Shown: positions 1 to 5,101 of the stretch, in pieces
Position numbering within the stretch: position 1 is the first letter of the stretch
How the letters are laid out: each line of letters starts with the position of its first letter
From: Roseovarius sp.
GTDB lineage: Bacteria > Pseudomonadota > Alphaproteobacteria > Rhodobacterales > Rhodobacteraceae
Direction: 5' to 3'
Length of the DNA: 6,623 nt
Assembly: GCA_023260815.1 (NCBI GenBank)
Contig: JALQUE010000430.1
Location: forward strand, 1 to 6,623
Notes under the pieces: generated by a model
The model's input: the letters and a program-made list of their open reading frames with translations, nothing else
Databases searched by the model: none
What the model was told of the DNA's origin: nothing
Made by a program: the position numbers and the translations under genes

Positions 1-661
1 GCTGGACGCAAAGCCCGATATCCTGTGCTGGTGTACCAGCTATACGCCGATGGTCCATGCGATGACGGAATATGCCCATGCGCAGGGGTTCGAGGGGCAG
101 ATCATCTCGTGTACGCTGGATCACTACGATCGGCTGGTGGCGCGCACGGGGCGCGATTTCATGGAAGGCACCGTCTTTCATTTTCCGGATTTCGATGATC
201 CGGCGCTGCGGGAGAAGGCGTTTTTCTTCAATCAGCCGAATGTCTTCTACGAGGAATACAACGCCCGCTATCCCGGAAGCTGGAGCGCGGTCAGCTGGGA
301 ATATGCAGCCATTCTGGATATCTGGCACGCGGCGGTGGAAAAGGCCGGCACGGTCAATCCGCTGTCGGTTCTGGCGGCGATGAAGCAGCTTGGCCATGTC
401 ACCCATGCCTTTGGCCCGGCGCAATGGTGGGGGCGCGATGTGTTCGGCGTGGACAATGCGCTGGTGGGCGACTGGCCGGTCGTCACGGTGCAAGAGGGCA
501 AGGCGCGCATTGTCAGCTTTGGGTCGGTGCCGGGCTGGCTGCGTGATAATGCCGATCTGCTGAAGCGCGAGATGGTCGATCTGGGACAGATGTGGGATCA
601 GCGGCTGGAACGCGGCGCTGGCGAGGGCACCGAATTGCAGGCCCGCAACATCGAGGCGTGA
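1..661 (+). CDS. ABC transporter substrate-binding protein, HAAT/LivK type (SBP-A), 5'-truncated by window edge
   Basis: This is the C-terminal part of a periplasmic type-1 solute-binding protein; the reading frame is open from base 2, so the N-terminus and signal peptide lie outside the window. The visible 219 residues align without gaps to the C-terminal half of the complete binding protein encoded at 1895-3184. By hand count about 112 of 197 residues are identical, including the blocks EGQIISCT, FPDFDDPAL, AVSWEYAAI and DNALVGDWPVV. It therefore belongs to the same Peripla_BP_6/LivK-like family and should bind a small amino-acid-, amide- or acid-like solute for an ABC importer. Unlike its paralogue, it carries an 18-residue polar tail after the shared MWDQR end. 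No permease gene follows it; instead it converges on the regulator gene with only 7 bp between the stop codons. It may share the downstream LivHMGF-type importer. Family assignment is firm; the substrate is unknown. Confidence 0.93.
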   Translation, partial: LDAKPDILCWCTSYTPMVHAMTEYAHAQGFEGQIISCTLDHYDRLVARTGRDFMEGTVFHFPDFDDPALREKAFFFNQPNVFYEEYNARYPGSWSAVSWEYAAILDIWHAAVEKAGTVNPLSVLAAMKQLGHVTHAFGPAQWWGRDVFGVDNALVGDWPVVTVQEGKARIVSFGSVPGWLRDNADLLKREMVDLGQMWDQRLERGAGEGTELQARNIEA

Positions 662-668
662 CGCGGTA

Positions 669-1394
669 TCAGAATTCCTGCAGGAGCAGTTTCTGTTCTT
701 CGACCAGATGCAGCTTGATGAACTCCACCGCCGAGGCGACATCGCGCGAGGCGATGGCGTTGAACAGGGTGTTGTAGCGTTTCTGATAGTCCTGAATGCG
801 GCGCGGCGTCAGGTTGCGGCGGCGCAGTTTGGTGCGGAAGCTTTGGCGGTAGGTTTCGATGGTCAGCCGGTAGCAGGACGCCAGAAGCGGGTTGCCGGTG
901 CCTTCGGCGATCTGGGTATAGAGTTTTTCCTCAAGCTCGATGAAGGCGTCCATGTCGGTGTTGATGGCTTCGAGCGCCGACAGGGTTTCCGACAATTCGG
1001 TGATTTGACGGGGGGTCATGTTGACCACCGCAAGCCGGACCATTTCGGGTTCGAGAATGCCGCGCACCACCAGATGATCCAGAGGGCTGGTGTCATCGGC
1101 GACGGACTCGCCAAAGGCCCGGGTGGGTGTCTTGGAGCGGTAGGTCACGAAGCTGCCCGAGCCGGGCCTGCGGCGGATCACGTTCTGGTTTTCCAGCACG
1201 TCCAGCGCTTCGCGGACGGTGTTTCGGGCCACGCCCAGTTCCGAGGCCAATGTCCGTTCCGAAGGCAGGCGCGTGTCGGTCGGGTATTCTTCGGACTTGA
1301 TGCGCGCGAACAGGGTATCGACCACGATTTGCACCGTGGCGCCGATGGGCTGGCTGGTGACGATGGTTGTGGTGTCGTCGATCTGTCGGGTCAT
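669..1394 (-). CDS. GntR-family transcriptional regulator, FadR/FCD subfamily
   Basis: A DNA-binding repressor or activator of 241 aa, the usual length for the FadR subfamily. Residues about 18-85 form the winged helix-turn-helix: RLPSERTLASELGVARNTV with the recognition helix near 55-66, then the wing RRRPGSGSFV. Residues about 105-235 form the all-helical FCD ligand-binding domain (LEPEMVRLA, IAEGTGNPLL, AIASRDVASA, LHL). In metal-binding FCD proteins the ligands follow an Asp-x3-His ... His ... His pattern. Here the aligned positions appear to be Glu155, Tyr159, Tyr207 and His229, so the metal site looks degraded. The ATG at 1394 is supported by AGGA at 1405-1402 on the minus strand with a 7-base spacer. 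It is divergent from the importer operon and convergent with SBP-A, so it probably controls one or both in response to the transported compound or a derivative. That role is inferred from position; the family call is firm. Confidence 0.95.
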   Translation of the reverse strand: MTRQIDDTTTIVTSQPIGATVQIVVDTLFARIKSEEYPTDTRLPSERTLASELGVARNTVREALDVLENQNVIRRRPGSGSFVTYRSKTPTRAFGESVADDTSPLDHLVVRGILEPEMVRLAVVNMTPRQITELSETLSALEAINTDMDAFIELEEKLYTQIAEGTGNPLLASCYRLTIETYRQSFRTKLRRRNLTPRRIQDYQKRYNTLFNAIASRDVASAVEFIKLHLVEEQKLLLQEF

Positions 1395-1402
1395 CTATCG
1401 GT

Positions 1403-1435
1403 CCTGGGTTTGGCCTGGGTCTGGCCTGTGTCTGG
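1403..1435. repeat. Three tandem 11-bp repeats in the regulator's 5' leader
   Basis: Three adjacent 11-bp units read CCTGGGTTTGG, CCTGGGTCTGG and CCTGTGTCTGG on the plus strand, with one base changed between each neighbouring pair. On the minus strand, the sense of the regulator gene, each unit ends in an AGG; the last unit supplies the AGGA Shine-Dalgarno sequence seven bases before the ATG. Unit number could change by replication slippage. Whether the array binds a protein, affects translation or is only simple-sequence drift cannot be told from one sequence. Confidence 0.7.
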
Positions 1436-1542
1436 CGGCGCATGGGGTCCAACCTAGCGCGCAAAGGGTGGGTGGGAAAGCGGTCTGATCCAGTTGTGGC
1501 GCACTGTGTCGGGCCGGTTGTTTTGGCATGATGCGGACATCC

Positions 1543-1564
1543 AAGGGGCCACATTTGGGCCCTT
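1543..1564. repeat. Imperfect inverted repeat upstream of the AT-rich core
   Basis: AAGGGGCC (1543-1550) and GGGCCCTT (1557-1564) pair at 7 of 8 positions around the 6-base centre ACATTT. No T-run follows on either strand, so it does not look like an intrinsic terminator. It could be an operator-like dyad or a weak hairpin in the regulator's leader. It lies about 150 bases upstream of the regulator start. Confidence 0.4.
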
Positions 1565-1621
1565 CTGTCAAAATTGGTACCTTTGTGGTTGTAAAAGTGA
1601 TCGTTTTTAATTCATAAAATA

Positions 1622-1627
1622 TATAAT
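1622..1627 (+). promoter_or_regulatory. Candidate -10 box (TATAAT) in the AT-rich core
   Basis: A perfect TATAAT sits in the AT-rich core in the direction of the importer operon. No good -35 hexamer lies 16-18 bases upstream (the bases 17 upstream are GATCGT), so a protein-assisted promoter or a chance match in AT-rich DNA are both possible. Another candidate, TATATT, is at 1636-1641. Transcription from here would give a leader of about 260 bases before SBP-B. Confidence 0.3.
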
Positions 1628-1640
1628 TAAAACAATATAT

Positions 1641-1660
1641 TACGAATTTAATACGAATTT
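1641..1660. repeat. Direct repeat of TACGAATTT at 11-bp spacing
   Basis: TACGAATTT occurs at 1641-1649 and again at 1652-1660, start-to-start 11 bp, about one helical turn. The first copy also forms the right arm of an imperfect inverted repeat with AATTCATAA at 1609-1617 (8 of 9 pairs). Such phased repeats often mark binding sites for regulators that occupy one DNA face, but AT-rich DNA gives such matches easily. Confidence 0.45.
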
Positions 1661-1690
1661 GGTCAGAATTAATGCGCAATAAAAGTCCGC

Positions 1691-1722
1691 AATTGATCCA
1701 ATAATTGAACCAATTTTGTTGG
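1691..1722. promoter_or_regulatory. Candidate operator: nested dyad repeats built from ATTG/CAAT
   Basis: ATTGATCCAAT (1692-1702) and ATTGAACCAAT (1704-1714) differ at one base. Each is itself a dyad, ATTG-N3-CAAT. Together, positions 1691-1715 form a 25-bp imperfect palindrome centred on 1703, with 10 of 12 pairs matching. A further overlapping dyad, CCAA-N5-TTGG, lies at 1710-1722. The ACCAAT at 1709-1714 matches a FadR-type half-site, but the full arrangement is not the standard TNGTNNNACNA form. The element sits at the downstream edge of the AT-rich core, where a repressor of the importer operon would plausibly bind. Binding by the neighbouring GntR protein is inference. Confidence 0.5.
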
Positions 1723-1880
1723 CAGGTCCGGGCATCTCTGGTAGCGTTCGGAGTCGAGGCCGAAGCAATCTGCGCGCATTGGTATGGCTGTGCCTCGGTC
1801 GCCCTGCCGCTGTCGCACCCGCTCGTTCCATGACGTTGGCCTCCAAGAAAATCGCCCGAAACCAGCGGGCATGCCAACAT

Positions 1881-1886
1881 GGGAGA
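1881..1886 (+). promoter_or_regulatory. Shine-Dalgarno sequence that decides the SBP-B start
   Basis: GGGAGA, with GGAG at 1882-1885, lies 9 bases before the ATG at 1895. It favours that ATG over the in-frame upstream ATGs at 1784 and 1871, neither of which has a properly spaced ribosome-binding site. Confidence 0.7.
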
Positions 1887-1894
1887 AAACGAAA

Positions 1895-3184
1895 ATGCTT
1901 TCCAAGATCGTGAAACCGGGGCTGACGCGCCGGACGTTCCTGCAATCGACGGCGGCGGCAGCCACGGCTTCGAGCTTGCCGCGACTGGCCCACGCGCAGA
2001 ACAATGTTATCAGGATCGGCTTTCTGGCGCCTTTGACGGGGGCGGTGGCGGCCTGGGGCAAGCCCGGTCTGGACGGGTGCCAGATCTGGGCCGAAAGGGT
2101 GAACGCCGCGGGCGGCATCCAGTTGTCCGACGGCGCCTACCAGGTGGAGTTTGTGGCCTATGACAACGAATATGATCCGGCCAAGGCCCGCACCGGCGCC
2201 ACAAAGCTGATCCGCGAGGATGGCGTCAGCTTCATCATGATGCTGGGTGGCGATACATGGCCCGGCGTGCAGCCTGTGGCCGACAGGACCGGCATGTTGT
2301 TTTCCACCTTGCTGCCCAGTGACCTGAGCCCCGACACAACCACCCTGATCGCCCCGGCCGAGGTGCATCCGATCTACAATGTCACGGGCGTCGAATGGCT
2401 GGCCGAGACCCGTCCCGAGCTGAAGACGGCGGTGATGTGCGCGCAGGACGATGCGCTTGGCCTGCCGTCGGTTGCCACCTATCTGGCGGCGTTCGAGGCG
2501 GCGGGCATCGAGATGCAGGACGACCCGCTGCTGTTCGATCCGGCCACCACCGATTTCGCCCCTGTCGTGACGCGGCTGATGTCGTCGAACCCCGATATCG
2601 TCTGTCTGGACACCTGTTATTCGGATTATGTGCATCCGATCTGCGAGCAGTTGTTCCAGCAAGGATACGAGGGACAGATCATTTCCTGCACGGCGGATTT
2701 CTATGACCAGATCATCGCCAAGACATCGAAGGAATTCATGGAAGGGTTCCTCTTCCAGTTCCCGGATTTCGACGATCCGGCGCTGAATTCCGATCAGGTG
2801 AATTTCGACGATCCAAACGGATTTTTCGCCGAGTTCAACAAGCGCTATCCCGGTCAGTGGGGCGCGGTCAGCTGGGAATATGCCGCGATCATGGACCTGT
2901 GGAAGGCCGCCGCCGAAAAGGCCGGATCGGCCGAACCGGATGCTGTTATCGCCGCGATGAAAGAGGGCGGCACCGGCAAGCACGCCTTTGGCGACGCGCG
3001 CTGGTGGGGCACCGAGTTGTTCGGGATCGACAACGCGCTGGTGGGCGATTGGCCGGTGGTGGCGATCGAGAACGGCAAGGCCACCATCAAGGAGTTCCGC
3101 AGCATCCCGGCCTGGTACGACAAGCACGGCGATCTGCTGGTCAAGCATATGCAAGCCTATGACCAGATGTGGGATCAGCGCTGA
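1895..3184 (+). CDS. ABC transporter substrate-binding protein, HAAT/LivK type, Tat-exported (SBP-B)
   Basis: A periplasmic solute receptor that delivers its ligand to the LivHMGF-type importer encoded just downstream. From the ATG at 1895 it is 429 aa. The N-terminus has a twin-arginine signal (TRRTFLQ, residues 11-17, then an Ala-rich stretch) with a likely cleavage site after AHA, residues 32-34. It is therefore expected to be exported folded by the Tat pathway rather than by Sec. The mature protein opens with IRIGFLAPLTG, the hallmark first strand of type-1 periplasmic binding proteins, and spans both lobes of the Peripla_BP_6 fold. A longer reading from 1784 or 1871 would bury the Tat motif behind extra residues and lacks a good ribosome-binding site. 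It is about 57% identical to SBP-A over the C-terminal half but ends at MWDQR, without that protein's tail. Ligand specificity cannot be read; branched-chain amino acids, amides, urea-like compounds and aromatic acids are all possible. Confidence 0.95.
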   Translation: MLSKIVKPGLTRRTFLQSTAAAATASSLPRLAHAQNNVIRIGFLAPLTGAVAAWGKPGLDGCQIWAERVNAAGGIQLSDGAYQVEFVAYDNEYDPAKARTGATKLIREDGVSFIMMLGGDTWPGVQPVADRTGMLFSTLLPSDLSPDTTTLIAPAEVHPIYNVTGVEWLAETRPELKTAVMCAQDDALGLPSVATYLAAFEAAGIEMQDDPLLFDPATTDFAPVVTRLMSSNPDIVCLDTCYSDYVHPICEQLFQQGYEGQIISCTADFYDQIIAKTSKEFMEGFLFQFPDFDDPALNSDQVNFDDPNGFFAEFNKRYPGQWGAVSWEYAAIMDLWKAAAEKAGSAEPDAVIAAMKEGGTGKHAFGDARWWGTELFGIDNALVGDWPVVAIENGKATIKEFRSIPAWYDKHGDLLVKHMQAYDQMWDQR

Positions 3185-3201
3185 GGCGTGAGGCCAAAAA
3201 A

Positions 3202-3231
3202 GGCGACGCGAACGAGGATGGTCGCGTCGTC
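3202..3231 (+). other. Stem-loop between SBP-B and the permease genes
   Basis: GACGCGA (3205-3211) and TCGCGTC (3222-3228) form a perfect 7-bp stem around a 10-base loop. It can be extended by three further pairs, including one G-T wobble. No T-run follows, so it is not a standard terminator. A hairpin placed after the binding-protein gene commonly protects the upstream mRNA, giving more binding protein than membrane subunits; that role is inferred from position. Confidence 0.6.
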
Positions 3232-3258
3232 CTTCCCTGACAAGAAGAGACCGAATTT

Positions 3259-4128
3259 ATGCTGGAACTCCTTGCGCAGACCGGCCTGAATGCCGTGTAC
3301 GCGGCGAGCTATATCTCGTTGATCGCGGTGGGCCTTGTGTTGATCTTCGGCGTGATGGGCGTGATCAACTTCGCTCATGGCGAGTTGTATATGGCGGGCG
3401 CCTATACGGTGGTCCTGATGTATACCGATTTTCAGGTGCCGTTCTTTCTGGCGGTGGCGATGGGGCTGATCTTTGTGGGGTGTCTGGGCCTTGCGATGGA
3501 ACGCGCGCTGTTCCGGCCCTTGCGAGACAATCCGTTGGGCGGGCTTGTCGCCTCGATCGGGTTTCTGATGATCTTGCAGGCGGTGGCCGCGATGGGGTTC
3601 GGTGTGCGAATGGAGCATATCGCCCCGGTGACACAGGCGGTGATCGAGTTTTCCGACCGGGTGCGCCTGCCGGTGGCGCGGCTTTACGTCATCATCGCGG
3701 CGGTCGTGCTGCTGACCGCGCTGTGGCTGTTTTTGAAGAAGACGCGGTTTGGCTGGGCGCTGCGCGCGGCGGCCCAAGACCCCGAAGCGGCGGCCTTGCA
3801 GGGCATTTCGATCAAGCAGACCGCGCGGATCGCCATGTTCATCGGCGCGGGCCTTGCGGGGATCGCGGGGGCGCTGACCGCGCCGCTTGTGTCGGTCAAT
3901 CCGCATATGGGCCATTCGGTCATCATCACCGCGTTCATCGTCATCATCGTGGGCGGTGTGGGCAGTCTGGAAGGCGCGGTCGTGGCGTCGGTGGCCTATG
4001 CGATCATCCACACCTTCGTGACCACGTTCTATGACGGGGTGATCGCCGATATCGTCGGGCTGAGCCTGATGCTGCTGGTGCTGATCGTCAAACCGACGGG
4101 CCTGTTCGGGAGTGCGGATCGTGCGTAG
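3259..4128 (+). CDS. ABC transporter permease, LivH type
   Basis: An inner-membrane subunit of the importer, 289 aa, close to the usual length for LivH. It is strongly hydrophobic, with about eight predicted membrane segments by eye. The family block GVMGVINFAHGELYMAGAY is at residues 31-49. An EAA-like cytoplasmic loop at about 165-183 (RAAAQDPEAAALQGI) should dock onto an ATPase subunit. The glycine-rich IVGGVGSLEGA at 230-240 and the C-terminal VKPTGLFG are also typical. It would form the heterodimeric pore with the next gene product. The ATG at 3259 is preceded by a weak purine-rich site (GAAGAGA, about 8 bases before the start). It lies 74 bp downstream of SBP-B, beyond a stem-loop, and overlaps the LivM-type gene, so it is translationally coupled to it. 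The symbol livH is withheld because the substrate is unknown. Confidence 0.95.
   Translation: MLELLAQTGLNAVYAASYISLIAVGLVLIFGVMGVINFAHGELYMAGAYTVVLMYTDFQVPFFLAVAMGLIFVGCLGLAMERALFRPLRDNPLGGLVASIGFLMILQAVAAMGFGVRMEHIAPVTQAVIEFSDRVRLPVARLYVIIAAVVLLTALWLFLKKTRFGWALRAAAQDPEAAALQGISIKQTARIAMFIGAGLAGIAGALTAPLVSVNPHMGHSVIITAFIVIIVGGVGSLEGAVVASVAYAIIHTFVTTFYDGVIADIVGLSLMLLVLIVKPTGLFGSADRA
4108..4112 (+). promoter_or_regulatory. Shine-Dalgarno sequence that decides the LivM-type start
   Basis: GGGAG lies 8 bases before the GTG at 4121. An in-frame GTG at 4112 overlaps this site and has no ribosome-binding site of its own, so the later GTG is preferred. Confidence 0.6.
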
Positions 4129-5101
4129 CGTCATTTTCATCGTGCTGGGGGCCTGTGCCTTGCTGGCACTGCCGCATGGCCTGAGCTTTTCGCAGCAGGA
4201 AATCCTTGTTTTCCTGACCATCAACATCCTGCTGGTGTCGTCTTACCGGTTGCTGACGCTGACCGGGGAATGGTCGCTGGCGCATGTGGTGATCATGGGG
4301 GTGGGGGCCTATGCCTCGGCGCTTTACAGCAAGGAGTTGGGGGTGTGGGTGCCGGTCTCGATTCTGCTGGGCGGGGCAACGGCGGCGCTGATGGCGGTGC
4401 TGTTGTCCTTTCCGCTCTTCAGGATGAAGGGGTTCTATTTCCTGATCGGATCCTTCGCCGCCGGAGAGATCATCCGCCTGTTGTGGAAGCGTTTTCGCGA
4501 TCCGTTCGGCGGACCCAAGGGGATCAAGGGGATCGAGCCGATGCCCGATTTCTCGATCGGGATTTATGATTTCGATTTCTTCGAGCCGGTCAGCTATTAC
4601 TACCTGTCGGGGGTTGTGGTGGCGGTCTGCCTGTGGCTGCTGTGGCGGATCGAGCGCAGCCCCGTCGGCCTGACCTTTCACGCAGTCCACTGGCAGGACA
4701 AGCTGGCCGAGGCGTCGGGCGTCAATCTGCGGGCGTATCGCACGCTGGCCTTTGCCATTGCCAGTGGCTTTGCGGGGATCGGCGGCGGGCTGATGGCGCA
4801 TTACGTGGGCACGATCAACCCCAACAGCTTTGACGTCGATCTGATGGTGTATGTGCTGACATGGGCGATCGTGGGCGGGACGGGCACGTTTTATGGCCCG
4901 ATCCTTGGCTGCGTGGTGCTGACCGTGCTGAACGAGATCGTGCTGCGCGAACTGGGGTTCGAACAGATGCGCCCGCTGATCTATGGCCTGATCATGATCC
5001 TGTCGATCCTGTTCCTGCCCAAGGGGCTGGAAAGCATCGTGCAACATCTGGCGACACGGCGCTCTGAAAAGGGTGTCAAGGACAGGAGGGCTGCGGAATG
5101 A
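4121..5101 (+). CDS. ABC transporter permease, LivM type
   Basis: The second inner-membrane subunit, partner of the LivH-type permease. From the GTG at 4121 it is 326 aa; a start at the GTG at 4112 would add three residues. It is hydrophobic throughout. The family block LTGEWSLAHVVIMGVGAYAS is at about residues 47-66, corresponding to the G-x2-SLGHAAFFGIGAY motif of the family. FGGPKGIKGI is at 129-138, and WAIVGGTGTFYGPILG near 248-263 is also typical. The presumed ATPase-docking loop at about 183-202 reads GLTFHAVHWQDKLAEASGVN, noticeably divergent from the usual G-x-ALRAI-x-ED form but keeping the Asp and the A-E pair. It overlaps the upstream gene by 8 bp (GTGCGTAG) and the next gene by 4 bp (ATGA), which points to tight translational coupling. 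Confidence 0.93.
   Translation: MRSVIFIVLGACALLALPHGLSFSQQEILVFLTINILLVSSYRLLTLTGEWSLAHVVIMGVGAYASALYSKELGVWVPVSILLGGATAALMAVLLSFPLFRMKGFYFLIGSFAAGEIIRLLWKRFRDPFGGPKGIKGIEPMPDFSIGIYDFDFFEPVSYYYLSGVVVAVCLWLLWRIERSPVGLTFHAVHWQDKLAEASGVNLRAYRTLAFAIASGFAGIGGGLMAHYVGTINPNSFDVDLMVYVLTWAIVGGTGTFYGPILGCVVLTVLNEIVLRELGFEQMRPLIYGLIMILSILFLPKGLESIVQHLATRRSEKGVKDRRAAE

Larger units (their letters stand above)
1395..1894. promoter_or_regulatory. Divergent intergenic control region between the GntR regulator and the importer operon
   Basis: These 500 bases hold no convincing gene. From left to right: an 11-bp tandem repeat array next to the regulator start (1403-1435); GC-rich sequence to about 1560 with an inverted repeat at 1543-1564; a strongly AT-rich core at about 1591-1720 (about 25% GC by hand count, roughly 13% in 1601-1660); and a GC-rich stretch from 1720 to the SBP-B start that is probably transcribed as a 5' leader of up to about 170 bases. 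The core must contain the promoters for both divergent transcripts. The pentamer TTGGT, typical of FadR-type operator half-sites (family consensus TNGTNNNACNA), occurs at 1574-1578, 1659-1663 and 1779-1783, and on the minus strand at 1713-1709. Exact promoters and operators are inference. Confidence 0.75.

Noticed and set aside
676..685. Perfect 10-bp palindrome TCCTGCAGGA at the end of the regulator gene, considered as a terminator
   Set aside because: It has no loop and no T-run and lies within the last codons of the gene; such short palindromes are common by chance.
708..1457. 249-codon open frame on the plus strand across the regulator gene
   Set aside because: It lies antisense to a well-supported GntR regulator and has a Gly/Val/Phe-rich composition with no domain; typical antisense shadow.
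1591..1720. AT-rich core considered as an insertion-sequence remnant
   Set aside because: I see no transposase fragment, no terminal inverted repeats bounding the stretch and no target-site duplication; a promoter region explains it adequately.
1784..1894. Longer SBP-B reading from ATG at 1784 or 1871
   Set aside because: The added residues come before the twin-arginine motif without a fitting ribosome-binding site; the ATG at 1895 has GGAG at good spacing and gives a normal Tat signal length.
1716..1913. Small open frame in the SBP-B leader that overlaps its start
   Set aside because: It needs a TTG start without a ribosome-binding site, and its Arg/Ala/Ser-rich peptide shows nothing recognisable, so I do not call it a leader peptide.
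1640..3154. 504-codon open frame on the minus strand opposite SBP-B
   Set aside because: It is a GC-driven shadow of the Tat-signal binding-protein gene: Arg/His/Gln-rich composition, no recognisable domain, and its end reads through the AT-rich promoter region.
3175..5047. Long minus-strand open frames opposite the permease genes (3175-4227 and 4088-5047)
   Set aside because: The translations are dominated by His, Gln, Arg and Asp, the usual complement of hydrophobic membrane-protein codons, and no motif is visible.
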